DNA from: Martinezella tropici
GTDB taxonomy: Bacteria > Pseudomonadota > Alphaproteobacteria > Rhizobiales > Rhizobiaceae
Assembly (NCBI RefSeq): GCF_008370325.1
Contig: NZ_VNIP01000009.1
Coordinates: forward strand, 1-64,000
Direction of reading: 5' to 3'
Length of the DNA stretch: 64,000 nt
Shown one piece after another: positions 38,677 to 47,001 of the stretch. The position numbers and the translations under genes were made by a program. Numbering within the stretch: the stretch's first letter is position 1; each line of letters starts with the position of its first letter. Below the pieces are notes generated by a model. It saw nothing but the letters and a program-made list of their open reading frames with translations. It had not been told where the DNA came from and searched no databases.

Positions 38677-39321
38677 TTAAACGATAGGCAGCGCATCCCG
38701 GCGTGTTTTCACCGCGTAATAGGCCCAGAAAAGCCGTGCCGCGACCGAGCGCCAGGGCGCCCAAACCGCCGCTTCCCGGGCAATTGCCTTGGCCAAGGGC
38801 CTGACTTCATGGCCGAAAGCCATGCCGACGGCCGCCTGCAGCGCCACATCGCCGGCCGGAAACACATCTGCGTGACCGCCGCAAAACATCAGGTAGACTT
38901 CCGCCGTCCAGGGGCCGATTCCCTTGATGGAGGTCAGCTCGGCAAGCGCTTTATCAGGTGATTCGGCGCTGAGCGTGTGAAGATCGAGGCTGCCTCCGGC
39001 GACGGCTTCGGCAACGCGCGCCAGCGTCTCGTGCTTGATTCGCGACAGGCCGAAGGTCCGCCATCCCTCCGGCTCCAGGCCGGCATAGCCCTTGGCGGTC
39101 ACTTCCCCCATCCCGGCGATCATCTTCCCCCAGATGGCATCAGCGCTGGCACGGGAAACGACCTGCGAAACGATGATATGGGCAAGTCCTTCGAAGCCCG
39201 GTTCGCGCAGGCGCAACGGCAAGGTGCCCGCCTCTGCGGCAACAGGCCGCAGGCGCGGATCGAGCTTCAGCAGGGCAGTAAGCCCCCGTTCGATATCGCG
39301 CTCGTCGCGAATGATCTGCAT
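38677..39321 (-). CDS. DNA-3-methyladenine glycosylase, AlkA/HhH-GPD family
   Basis: The 214-residue enzyme removes alkylated bases at the start of base excision repair. It has the helix-hairpin-helix LTSIKGIGPWTAEVYLMFCGGH near 125-145 and the catalytic aspartate in DVFPAGDVAL near 155. No iron-sulfur cluster cysteines are present, which fits AlkA rather than the Nth/MutY branch. It lacks the N-terminal AlkA domain, so the family member is the short type. The start at 39321 is preferred over 39366, which would overlap gluQRS. It is divergent from gluQRS. Confidence 0.9.
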   Translation of the reverse strand: MQIIRDERDIERGLTALLKLDPRLRPVAAEAGTLPLRLREPGFEGLAHIIVSQVVSRASADAIWGKMIAGMGEVTAKGYAGLEPEGWRTFGLSRIKHETLARVAEAVAGGSLDLHTLSAESPDKALAELTSIKGIGPWTAEVYLMFCGGHADVFPAGDVALQAAVGMAFGHEVRPLAKAIAREAAVWAPWRSVAARLFWAYYAVKTRRDALPIV

Positions 39322-39364
39322 GGCGTCTCGTAGTCCTCGGTTCAAATTCGTGGCAGAAGAAAGC

Positions 39365-40246
39365 ATGATCGAGATTCCCCGTCAAAAGCCGAAATTCCGT
39401 TTCGCCCCGAGCCCGAACGGCCCGCTGCATCTCGGCCATGCGCTGTCGGCCATTCTCAATCACGACATGGCGGCGGAAGCCGGCGGCGATTTCCTGCTGC
39501 GCATCGAAGACATAGATCAGACGCGCTGCACACCCGATTTCGAAGCCGGCATCTTTTCAGATCTTTCCTGGCTTGGCCTTCGCTGGCCGGAGCCGGTGCG
39601 GCGGCAGTCCGAACATTTCCCAGCCTATCAGGAGGCGTTGCAGGCCCTCATCGAGCGCGACCTCGTTTACCCTGCCTTCCTGACACGCGGCGAGGTCAAG
39701 GCCCGCGTCGCCGCCTTCGAAGCCGAGGGCAGTCCCTGGCCGCGCGATCCGGACGGTACGCCGCTCTATCCGCCCGACGATCGCGAGCGCGGCGATGCCG
39801 AGCGGCAGCGCCTGCTGGCATCCGGCGTGAAGCATGCCTGGCGCCTCGACATGGAAAAGGCGCTCGCGGCAGCGGGTGGAGAGTTCCATTGGCAGGAAAG
39901 CGGCGATGGCGAAACGGGCACCATCCTCGCCGATCCCGTCGCCTGGGGCGATGTCGTGCTGTCGCGCTCCGATGCGCCCTCGAGCTACCATCTCTCGGTC
40001 GTGGTCGATGACGCCGTGCAGGGCATCACCCATATAGTACGCGGGCTCGACCTCTTCTACGCCACCTCGATCCATCGCCTGCTGCAGACCCTTCTCGGCC
40101 TGCCGGAACCGCTCTATCATCACCACCGCCTCGTCGTCGGCAGCGATGGCAAAAAGCTTTCCAAGAGCATGGGCGATACCGGCATTGCCGAATGGCGCCG
40201 TCAGGGTTTCTCACCGGTGGAGCTTCGCCGCCGGATCGGCCTCTGA
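39365..40246 (+). CDS. gluQRS: tRNA glutamyl-Q(34) synthetase GluQRS
   Basis: GluQRS attaches glutamate to the queuosine base at position 34 of tRNA-Asp; it resembles the catalytic half of glutamyl-tRNA synthetase without the anticodon-binding domain. The 293-residue protein has RFAPSPNGPLHLGHALSAIL (HIGH-type motif) near 10-29 and SDGKKLSKSMGD (KMSKS-type) near 260-271. The cysteine-type zinc ligands seen in E. coli are absent (VYPAFLTRGE in place). The start at 39365 has AGAAGAAAG before it. The final 36 bases overlap the convergent YihY gene. Confidence 0.93.
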   Translation: MIEIPRQKPKFRFAPSPNGPLHLGHALSAILNHDMAAEAGGDFLLRIEDIDQTRCTPDFEAGIFSDLSWLGLRWPEPVRRQSEHFPAYQEALQALIERDLVYPAFLTRGEVKARVAAFEAEGSPWPRDPDGTPLYPPDDRERGDAERQRLLASGVKHAWRLDMEKALAAAGGEFHWQESGDGETGTILADPVAWGDVVLSRSDAPSSYHLSVVVDDAVQGITHIVRGLDLFYATSIHRLLQTLLGLPEPLYHHHRLVVGSDGKKLSKSMGDTGIAEWRRQGFSPVELRRRIGL

Positions 40247-41185
40247 TTCAGGCCCCGGTTTGGCCCCTGGTTCGGGGCTTGGTTCAGAGAGTATCGTTTC
40301 CGATGGCACCCCGATGGCTGCACGGCTCGCCACCTTGCCGAACAGCAGACGGCGCACGCGGAACTTCATCAGCGCCGCATTGATCTCCGCCCCTATTATG
40401 AAGATCACAGCCAGCATGTAGAGGAAGATGAGCACGATCATCACGGACGCCAGACCGGCATAGGTGGCGGTATAATTGGCGAAGGTCGAGAGATAATAGG
40501 CGAAAAGCACGGCGCCGATCGACCAGAAGACCAAGGTCAGCAGCACGCCGGGAATGACGTCGAAGATCCGCCTGTGGCCGGCCGCCAGCCAGAGATGCAG
40601 GATCATGAGCCCGGCCAGCAGCAGGAAGATCGTGCCGTAGATCCGCCAGCTGAAGACGATCTCGAGGATATCGGCGAGCCGCGGCAGCCATAGCCGTGTG
40701 TAATTCAGCGCCAGCGGCACGGCGACGAGCAGGATGCTGAGGATTGCGAAGATCAGCACGGCGATCAGCACGTAGCCAAGGCTGGCGAGGCGGTTGAAAT
40801 ACCACGGCCGGTTTTCCGGAACGCGGTAGGCGCGGTTCAGCGATATACGCAGCGCCTCGACACCGTTCGAGGCGAAATAGGCGGCCGCAAGCACCGAAAT
40901 CGTCAAAAGGCCGCCGCGCGGAATGGTCAGCACCTGCACCACTTGATCGGCGAGCGGCTTGGCGATCGCCTCCGGCCATGTGTCGAAGATCAGATGCACC
41001 GCCGTCGAGGAGAATTGGCTGGCGCCGAGAAAGCTTGCCAGCGCCGTGCCGAAGATCAGGAAAGGGAAAACCGCCAGCAGCGTCGAAAGCGCGACATGGC
41101 TCGCCATGGCGAACCCGTCATCCTCGACGAAATGGAACACTGCGTCGTAAATCACCTTGTAAATCGTGCGCAGGGCTGTCGGCAT
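40211..41185 (-). CDS. YihY/virulence factor BrkB family membrane protein
   Basis: The 324-residue integral membrane protein has six to seven predicted helices and the YihY motifs: FHFVEDDGFAMASHVALSTLLAVFPFLIF near the N terminus (quoted in parts), ANGVEALRISLNRAYRVPENRP near 110 and a C-terminal TYAGLASVMIVLIFLYMLAVIFIIGAEIN. The family was once thought to be RNase BN, which is wrong; its function is unknown. The C-terminal tail is Glu/Pro/Ala-rich. The start at 41185 follows GGAGATGGA. Its last 36 bases overlap gluQRS. Confidence 0.92.
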   Translation of the reverse strand: MPTALRTIYKVIYDAVFHFVEDDGFAMASHVALSTLLAVFPFLIFGTALASFLGASQFSSTAVHLIFDTWPEAIAKPLADQVVQVLTIPRGGLLTISVLAAAYFASNGVEALRISLNRAYRVPENRPWYFNRLASLGYVLIAVLIFAILSILLVAVPLALNYTRLWLPRLADILEIVFSWRIYGTIFLLLAGLMILHLWLAAGHRRIFDVIPGVLLTLVFWSIGAVLFAYYLSTFANYTATYAGLASVMIVLIFLYMLAVIFIIGAEINAALMKFRVRRLLFGKVASRAAIGVPSETILSEPSPEPGAKPGPESEADPAAKLHR

Positions 41186-41296
41186 TCCATCTCCGCTTAA
41201 CGTCGGCATTCATCCGACTGATACCGCCGCTTGTCGATTGTATCGGGTTCCTGAATATGGGAAACGAGTTCCGGTTTGTACAGGAAACATCTTCCC

Positions 41297-42130
41297 ATGA
41301 CGGAACAACGCATTATCCTGCTGACTGGTTGCTCCTCCGGGATCGGCGCTTATTGCGCCAGGGCGTTGCGCGACGACGGATGGCGCGTTTTCGCGACCGT
41401 GCGCAACGAAGCCGATCTCGCCCCGCTCGCGTCCGACGGCATCGAAGCGCTTCTCCTCGATTACACCCGCCCGGAGACGATTTCCGCTGCGGTTGCAACG
41501 GTTAGGGAGCGAACGGGCGATCGCATCGACGCCCTGTTCAACAATGGCGCCTATGGCCAGTCTGGCGCCGTCGAGGACCTTACGACCGATGTGCTGCGCG
41601 AACAGTTCGAGACGAATTTCTTCGGCTGGCATGAGCTGACGCGCCAAATCCTGCCGCTGATGCGCCGCCAGGGTCACGGCCGCATCGTCAATTGCTCGTC
41701 CATTCTCGGGTTGGTCCCCTACCGCTTCCGCGGCGCCTACACCGCCTCCAAATTCGCGCTCGAAGGGCTGACGATCACGCTCAGGATGGAACTGCAGGGC
41801 AGCGGCATCCATGTCAGCCTCATCGAGCCTGGCCCGATCGCGACGCGCTTTACCGCCAATGCGCTCGCCAAGATCCGCGAACATATCGACCTCGAGGGAT
41901 CGGCGCATGCGGTGGAATACCGCAGGCAACTCAGGCGACTGGACGGCTCCGGCCCGATCAACAAGCATAAATTGGGTCCAGAAGCGGTCTATGATGTGCT
42001 AAAATTGGCTTTGAATGTGAGGAGCCCGCGCCCACATTATCTGGTAACGACGCCCGCCAAGCAGGGCGTCCTCTTGAAAAGGCTATTGCCGGCTAACCTT
42101 TTCTATCGTCTGATGCGCCGGCTGGACTAG
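41297..42130 (+). CDS. Short-chain dehydrogenase/reductase (SDR), NAD(P)-dependent
   Basis: The 277-residue oxidoreductase has the classical SDR pattern: TGCSSGIGAYCARAL (TGxxxGIG) near 9-22, NNGAYGQSG near 84, catalytic Ser in VNCSSILG near 133 and the Tyr-Lys pair in YTASKFALEG near 148-152. Its substrate cannot be read off. The start at 41297 is preceded by AGGAAA; the frame is open to 41276 without support. It is followed by a repeat. Confidence 0.92.
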   Translation: MTEQRIILLTGCSSGIGAYCARALRDDGWRVFATVRNEADLAPLASDGIEALLLDYTRPETISAAVATVRERTGDRIDALFNNGAYGQSGAVEDLTTDVLREQFETNFFGWHELTRQILPLMRRQGHGRIVNCSSILGLVPYRFRGAYTASKFALEGLTITLRMELQGSGIHVSLIEPGPIATRFTANALAKIREHIDLEGSAHAVEYRRQLRRLDGSGPINKHKLGPEAVYDVLKLALNVRSPRPHYLVTTPAKQGVLLKRLLPANLFYRLMRRLD

Positions 42131-42200
42131 AGCAATCCTCAGGAAAAGTGCGCAGCGTTTTTCCGCCGGGATTGCGAAAAGCAACGGGATAAAGCGGCTC
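42131..42200. repeat. Intergenic repeat, family A
   Basis: AGAGCAATCCTCAGGAAAAGTGCGC, given here as AGAGCAATCC and AGGAAAAGTGCGC, followed by TTTTCCGCCGGGATTGCG, matches the family A copy at 58654-58760 in inverted orientation. It starts right behind the stop codon of the SDR gene. Confidence 0.7.
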
Positions 42201-42249
42201 GCAAATTCGTCAAAGGTTGAACCGCTTTGAAGACGAGGATGGAGGAGCC

Positions 42250-42453
42250 ATGTCGACCTTTACCTATACCGCCGCCATCATTGTCATGGGACTTGTCGCG
42301 ATCGTTCTCGTTCGCGGTCTGTGGAACATGATGAAGGGCGACAATCCGAACCTTTCGAACCGGCTGATGCAATTGCGTATCCTGCTGCAGGCAGTCGCGA
42401 TCATTCTGATCATGCTGACGCTCTGGCTGACGGGCGGCGGCCGCCCCGCCTAG
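42250..42453 (+). CDS. Twin-transmembrane HIG1-domain protein
   Basis: The 67-residue protein has two hydrophobic helices (TYTAAIIVMGLVAIVLVRGLW and LLQAVAIILIMLTLWLT) joined by a loop with the HIG1 signature GLWNMMKGDNPNLSNRLMQLR. HIG1-type proteins (hypoxia-induced) associate with cytochrome oxidase in mitochondria; the bacterial role is not shown. A strong GGAGGAG ribosome site precedes ATG at 42250. It lies upstream of the cobalamin adenosyltransferase gene, but a repeat separates them. Confidence 0.85.
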   Translation: MSTFTYTAAIIVMGLVAIVLVRGLWNMMKGDNPNLSNRLMQLRILLQAVAIILIMLTLWLTGGGRPA

Positions 42454-42541
42454 AGCCGGATGATGTTAGGTCGAATCGACCTAAAATCTGAATCCGCTCT
42501 AGAATCAAAGAAATAGAGCCGGATGTCGTCCGAAAAGGCTC
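42452..42541 (+). repeat. Intergenic repeat, family B
   Basis: AGAGCCGGATGATGTTAGG is followed by TCGAATCGACCTAAAATCTG, AATCCGCTCTAGAATCAAAG and a truncated end with GTCGTCCGAAAAGG. It begins inside the TAG stop codon of the HIG1-like gene (42451-42453). It holds the inverted repeat TTAGGTCGA/TCGACCTAA around one base (42466-42484). Confidence 0.85.
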
Positions 42542-42557
42542 TAACCACGGGAACACG

Positions 42558-43136
42558 ATGGTCAAGCTCAACAAGATCTACACCAAGACCGGCGATGACG
42601 GCACCACGGGCCTCGTCGCCGGCCCGAGGCGGCTGAAGCATGACCTGCGCGTCGAAAGCTACGGCACCGTCGACGAAACCAATTCGGCCATCGGCGTTGC
42701 CCGGCTGCATACTATTGAGCTGCCCGATCTCGACGCCATGCTGATGCGTATCCAGAATGATCTCTTCGATCTCGGCGCCGATCTTTCCACACCTGAACCG
42801 GACGAACCGCCGGCCTATGAGCCGCTGCGCATTATCGACCATCAGGTCGAACGCATCGAGCGTGATATCGATTTGCTCAACGCCGATCTCGAGCCGCTGA
42901 GGTCCTTCGTTCTGCCGGCCGGCAGCCCGGCTTCCGCCCATCTGCACCTTGCCCGCACCATTGCCCGGCGCGCGGAGCGGCTCATGGTGGCGCTATCGCG
43001 TGGGCAAGGCGAACGCGTCAGCCCGACGGCGCTGAAATATATCAACCGCCTTTCCGATTTTCTCTTTGTCGCAGCGCGGCATGCCAATGATCGCGGCCGC
43101 GCCGACGTGCTCTGGGTTCCCGGCAAGAATCGGTAG
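42558..43136 (+). CDS. Cob(I)alamin adenosyltransferase, PduO type
   Basis: This 192-residue enzyme transfers the adenosyl group of ATP to cob(I)alamin to make coenzyme B12. The N terminus MVKLNKIYTKTGDDGTTGLV holds the ATP-binding signature, followed by YGTVDETNSAIGVAR and, near 130-165, the conserved FVLPAGSPASAHLHLARTIARRAER with the Arg that binds cobalamin. The PduO type is typical of alphaproteobacteria. It needs no neighbour here; etfB starts 198 bases later. Confidence 0.94.
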   Translation: MVKLNKIYTKTGDDGTTGLVAGPRRLKHDLRVESYGTVDETNSAIGVARLHTIELPDLDAMLMRIQNDLFDLGADLSTPEPDEPPAYEPLRIIDHQVERIERDIDLLNADLEPLRSFVLPAGSPASAHLHLARTIARRAERLMVALSRGQGERVSPTALKYINRLSDFLFVAARHANDRGRADVLWVPGKNR

Positions 43137-43168
43137 CGGCACAAATCATTCAGGCGAGACGCTGTATA

Positions 43169-43186
43169 TTGACGTTGACGTAAACG
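43169..43186. promoter_or_regulatory. Candidate LiuR-type operator upstream of etfB
   Basis: TTGACGTTGACGTAAACG, on the other strand CGTTTACGTCAACGTCAA, matches from memory the TTTACGT-AACGTCAA pattern that comparative studies assign to LiuR, the MerR-family regulator of branched-chain amino acid degradation. It stands about 150 bases before etfB. The liu genes include electron-transfer flavoprotein partners, so the placement makes sense. Confidence 0.5.
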
Positions 43187-43334
43187 TTATTTATGCCTTT
43201 CAAGCATTTCGTCTCTCGGGCGGCCTGGAAGCGTTGTAATTGGGGGAAAAACGCGTATCCATGTCGCCATTCGACAAACGGAATGGCGCTAAACAGCGCA
43301 TGTTCTCGGGCGGTCATGTTGAAGGAAGGATTCC

Positions 43335-44084
43335 ATGAAGATTCTCGTTCCCGTTAAGCGGGTCGTTGACTATAACGTCAAGATCCGCGTGAAGCCGGAT
43401 GGTTCCGGTGTCGAGCTCTCGAACGTGAAGATGTCGATGAACCCGTTCGACGAGATCTCGGTCGAAGAGGCACTGCGCCTGAAGGAAGCCGGCAAGGCCG
43501 AGGAAGTGGTGGTCGTGTCGATCGGCCCGGCCAAGGCCGAGGAGACGCTGAGGACGGCGCTTGCCATGGGTGCGGATCGCGCCATCCTGGTCGAGACAGA
43601 TGACGCCGTCGAGCCGCTCGCCGTCGCCAAGATCCTGAAAGGTGTCGCTGATGCCGAACAGCCGGGCCTCATCATCGTCGGCAAGCAGGCGATCGATGAC
43701 GACTCGAACCAGACCGGCCAGATGCTGGCGGCGCTTCTGGGCACGGCCCAGGCGACCTTCGCCTCGAAGATCGAGATTGGCGAGGGAAAAGCTCAGGTCA
43801 CCCGCGAAGTCGATGGCGGCCTGCAGACGATCGAGGTCAAATTGCCGGCGGTGGTCACCACCGATCTGCGCTTGAACGAGCCGCGCTATGCCTCGCTGCC
43901 GAACATCATGAAGGCGAAGAAGAAGCCGCTCGACAAGAAGTCGCCTGCCGATTTCGGCGTGTCGACCGAGCCGCGCCTGAAGGTCTTGAAGACTGAAGAG
44001 CCTAGCGGCCGCAAGGCGGGCGTCAAGGTGGCTTCGGTTGCCGAGCTGGTCGAGAAGCTTAAGACCGAAGCCGGCGTCCTGTAA
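43335..44084 (+). CDS. etfB: Electron transfer flavoprotein subunit beta
   Basis: EtfB pairs with EtfA to carry electrons from acyl-CoA dehydrogenases and other flavoenzymes to the ubiquinone pool through ETF-ubiquinone oxidoreductase. The 249-residue protein has the family signature [24 protein letters not shown] N terminus ([19 protein letters not shown]), [11 protein letters not shown] and the AMP-binding [17 protein letters not shown] near 117-133. The C-terminal [20 protein letters not shown] arm wraps EtfA. The gene precedes etfA by 27 bases, in an operon. A LiuR-like site lies upstream. Confidence 0.97.
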   Translation: MKILVPVKRVVDYNVKIRVKPDGSGVELSNVKMSMNPFDEISVEEALRLKEAGKAEEVVVVSIGPAKAEETLRTALAMGADRAILVETDDAVEPLAVAKILKGVADAEQPGLIIVGKQAIDDDSNQTGQMLAALLGTAQATFASKIEIGEGKAQVTREVDGGLQTIEVKLPAVVTTDLRLNEPRYASLPNIMKAKKKPLDKKSPADFGVSTEPRLKVLKTEEPSGRKAGVKVASVAELVEKLKTEAGVL

Positions 44085-44111
44085 TCCAGTCCGAACGAGG
44101 AGTTAGACATC

Positions 44112-45041
44112 ATGGCCATTCTTCTTCTGGCTGATCACGACAATACCCACCTCTCCGACCTGACCGCCAAGGCGCTGACGGCTGCCACCAAGATCGGCGG
44201 CGATGTGCATGTGCTTGTTGCGGGCGCTGGTGCCAAGGCTGCGGCCGAGCAGGCGGCAAAGCTTGCCGGTGTTTCCAAGGTCCTGGTTTCAGAGGATGCA
44301 AGCCTTGCCAACAATCTCGCCGAACCGCTGGCAGCGCTGATCGTATCGCTTTCCGGTTCCTACGACACGATCATCGGGGCTGCCACGTCGGTCGGCAAGA
44401 ACGTGCTGCCGCGCGTCGCCGCCCTGCTCGATGTCGCCCAGGTTTCGGAAATCATCGAAGTCGTGTCTGCCGACACCTTCAAGCGTCCGATCTATGCCGG
44501 CAATGCCATCCAGACGGTGCAGTCGAGCGATGCCAAGAAGGTCATCACCGTGCGCACGGCCTCGTTTGCTTCCGCCTCCGAAGGCGGTTCGGCTGCGATC
44601 GAGACAGTGTCGGCTGCTGCCGATCCGGCGCTCTCCACCTTCGTCGGCGATGCGCTGTCCTCTTCAGATCGTCCGGAGCTGACCTCCGCCAAGATCATCA
44701 TCTCGGGTGGCCGTGCACTCGGCTCGGCGGAGAAGTTCCGCGAGGTCATCCTTCCGGTTGCCGACAAGCTCGGTGCGGCCGTCGGTGCCTCGCGTGCGGC
44801 CGTCGATGCCGGCTATGCGCCGAACGACTGGCAGGTAGGGCAGACCGGCAAGGTGGTGGCGCCGCAGCTCTATATCGCCTGCGGCATCTCCGGCGCCATC
44901 CAGCACCTGGCCGGCATGAAGGACAGCAAGGTCATCGTCGCCATCAACAAGGACGAGGAAGCCCCGATCTTCCAGATCGCCGACTATGGCCTCGTCGCAG
45001 ACCTCTTCGAAGCGCTGCCGGAATTGCAAAAGGCGCTGTGA
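44112..45041 (+). CDS. etfA: Electron transfer flavoprotein subunit alpha
   Basis: The FAD-binding subunit of ETF, 309 residues: an N-terminal domain (1-185) that mirrors EtfB and a C-terminal FAD domain with [12 protein letters not shown] near 220, [20 protein letters not shown] near 240-262 and the family end [20 protein letters not shown]. It follows etfB with the usual spacing and GAGGAG-like ribosome site (ACGAGGAGTTAGACATC before ATG). A terminator follows at 45108. Confidence 0.97.
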   Translation: MAILLLADHDNTHLSDLTAKALTAATKIGGDVHVLVAGAGAKAAAEQAAKLAGVSKVLVSEDASLANNLAEPLAALIVSLSGSYDTIIGAATSVGKNVLPRVAALLDVAQVSEIIEVVSADTFKRPIYAGNAIQTVQSSDAKKVITVRTASFASASEGGSAAIETVSAAADPALSTFVGDALSSSDRPELTSAKIIISGGRALGSAEKFREVILPVADKLGAAVGASRAAVDAGYAPNDWQVGQTGKVVAPQLYIACGISGAIQHLAGMKDSKVIVAINKDEEAPIFQIADYGLVADLFEALPELQKAL

Positions 45042-45107
45042 TCGCGCCGATTGACTTTCTCGCAGTTGCGAGAGACTGGAAAATCGTCTCTTATAGGTCT
45101 ATCAATC

Positions 45108-45138
45108 TTTGCCGGGCTAGAAATGGCCCGGCAAATTT
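45108..45138 (+). terminator. Terminator of etfBA
   Basis: TTTGCCGGGC and GCCCGGCAAA pair around eight bases (45108-45135), followed by TTTG, about 65 bases after the etfA stop codon. Because the stem ends in T on both sides, it may work in both directions; it lies 50 bases before the next start codon. Confidence 0.7.
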
Positions 45139-45189
45139 GTGGGTAAGAGCATAGCGCACCGCCAAGAGCGCGCCGCCGGGGAGTTGGCA

Positions 45190-46068
45190 ATGAGTTCGCT
45201 GAAGACGATCGGTATTATCGGCGCCGGCCAGATGGGCTGCGGCATCGCCCATGTATCCGCCATGGCCGGCTACAAGGTCCATATTTACGATCTGGCGCAG
45301 GATCGCATCGAAAGCGGACTTGCCACCATCAACGGCAACCTCGCCCGCCAGGTCGCGTCAGGCAAGACGACCGACGAGGAACGCAAGGCTGCTCTTTCGC
45401 GCATCTCCGGCTCTGCCGATCTCAACGATCTCGCCCAGGTCGATCTCGCCATCGAGGCGGCGACCGAAGACGAAAGCGTCAAGCGCAAGATCTATGCGCA
45501 GGTGTGTCCGGTGCTGAAGCCGGAGGCGCTGCTGGCCACCAACACCTCGTCGCTGTCGATCACCCGCCTTGCTTCCGCCACCGACCGTCCCGAGCGCTTC
45601 ATGGGCATCCACTTCATGAACCCGGTTCCGGTGATGAAGCTGGTGGAGCTGGTGCGCGGCATCGCCACCGATGAATCGACCTTCTCCACCGCCAAGGATT
45701 ATGTCACCTCGCTGGAAAAGACGATCACCGTCGCCGAGGACTTCCCCGCCTTCATCGTCAACCGCATCCTGCTGCCGATGATCAACGAGGCGATCTATAC
45801 GCTCTATGAAGGCGTAGGCACCGTCGATGCCATCGACACCGCCATGCGGCTCGGCGCCAATCACCCGATGGGCCCGCTGCAGCTTGCCGATTTCATCGGC
45901 CTCGACACCTGCCTGTCGATCATGCAGGTGCTGCACGACGGGCTCGCCGACTCCAAGTATCGTCCCTGCCCGCTCTTGGTAAAATATGTCGAAGCCGGCT
46001 GGCTCGGCCGCAAATCCGGCCGCGGCTTCTATGACTACCGCGGCGAAGTGCCGATTCCGACGCGGTAA
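45190..46068 (+). CDS. 3-hydroxybutyryl-CoA dehydrogenase
   Basis: The 292-residue enzyme oxidises or reduces 3-hydroxyacyl-CoA with NAD(P); it acts in butanoate and polyhydroxybutyrate-related metabolism and beta-oxidation. It has the Rossmann motif IGAGQMGCGIAHVSAMAG near 12-30, the catalytic His in GIHFMNPVPVMKLVE near 140-155 and NRILLPMINEAIYTL near 190. The start at 45190 has GGGGAG upstream; the frame from 45139 is not used. It lies directly after etfBA, which fits acyl-CoA metabolism. Confidence 0.95.
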   Translation: MSSLKTIGIIGAGQMGCGIAHVSAMAGYKVHIYDLAQDRIESGLATINGNLARQVASGKTTDEERKAALSRISGSADLNDLAQVDLAIEAATEDESVKRKIYAQVCPVLKPEALLATNTSSLSITRLASATDRPERFMGIHFMNPVPVMKLVELVRGIATDESTFSTAKDYVTSLEKTITVAEDFPAFIVNRILLPMINEAIYTLYEGVGTVDAIDTAMRLGANHPMGPLQLADFIGLDTCLSIMQVLHDGLADSKYRPCPLLVKYVEAGWLGRKSGRGFYDYRGEVPIPTR

Positions 46069-46312
46069 TCGCATTCGGGGTCTCCGGGCCGACCCTCTTG
46101 GTTCGAGACCCTGCCGCCGCAGCTGCGCTTTGGCGCCACGGCACCTCGCCATGAGGGCGGAACAAAACCCGTGCTTAACCAACCAAGCACATTTGAAAAT
46201 AGTGAAAAGTTAGCGAACGCAATAGATTAGCCCTCACCCAAAGGTGGGAGCCCTAAGCTTATCGAAGGGCGACCCTCGAAGGGCGAGGGCGGGTGAAGAA
46301 CACCCAAACCGC
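46069..46312. repeat. Intergenic region with short repeats
   Basis: No gene is visible. Near the right end TCGAAGGGCGA occurs twice in 14-base steps (about 46261-46284), and a GCCCTCACCC block faces GGGCGAGGGCGGGTG, giving inverted repeats of the kind common between rhizobial genes. The region 46140-46210 is AT-rich and may hold no more than the spacer between the convergent dehydrogenase and tlpA. Confidence 0.4.
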
Positions 46313-46978
46313 CTAAATCCCCGCCGCCGCCTTCACCAGCTTCTTCGCATCCTCGCTGTCCCAGGCCGCCGGACCGTTCATGGCTGACAGCAGACAGCCC
46401 TTGTCGTCGATGAGCAGCGTCACCGGCAGGCCGAAGGCCAGGCCCTGCTTCTTCAGCACGTTGAACACGCCCATGGTGTTGTCGCGGTAGTAGCCGAGCT
46501 TGTCGATCGCGTATTCGGTACGGAAAGCCTTCGTCTTCTCCTCGTCGCCCGTGTCGATGTTGATGGCGACCACCTCGAACTTGTCGTTGCCGACGCTTTT
46601 CTCGAGCGCGTTGAGTGCCGGCATTTCCTCGCGGCACGGCACGCACCAGGTCGCCCAGATGTTCAAGAGCACGGTCTTGCCGGCGAAACTGTTGATCGAC
46701 AGCGGTTGCCCTTCGGCACCCTTGAAGGAGATATCCTTCAGCGAGATCGGTGCCGGCGGCACGCTCATGGCGGCGACCTGACCCTTGGTGAAGGGCGTCA
46801 GGGCAGCAGCACGATCCCTTGCCGACCCGCATTGATCGGCCGAGGCCGTTTCACCAATACCATTGCCATACCCCGCCTCCTTCACGTATACCGCTGCCGC
46901 ACCGGCAATGACCCCAGCGACGGCGGCGAGCAGAACGAGTTTCATGGACGGCAGACCAAACGGCTTCTTTGCTGTCAT
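46313..46978 (-). CDS. tlpA: TlpA-type thiol-disulfide oxidoreductase, membrane anchored
   Basis: The 221-residue protein is held by an N-terminal helix ([19 protein letters not shown], about 12-30) and has a periplasmic thioredoxin-like domain with [20 protein letters not shown] and CVPC near 112-115. Membrane-bound thioredoxins of the TlpA type keep cysteines reduced, for example for cytochrome oxidase assembly in rhizobia. The C-terminal [15 protein letters not shown] has the cis-Pro loop. It is divergent from argH with only 23 bases between the two start codons, as in many rhizobia. Confidence 0.92.
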   Translation of the reverse strand: MTAKKPFGLPSMKLVLLAAVAGVIAGAAAVYVKEAGYGNGIGETASADQCGSARDRAAALTPFTKGQVAAMSVPPAPISLKDISFKGAEGQPLSINSFAGKTVLLNIWATWCVPCREEMPALNALEKSVGNDKFEVVAINIDTGDEEKTKAFRTEYAIDKLGYYRDNTMGVFNVLKKQGLAFGLPVTLLIDDKGCLLSAMNGPAAWDSEDAKKLVKAAAGI

Positions 46979-47001
46979 TACATTCTCCAGGTGGGCATCT
47001 C

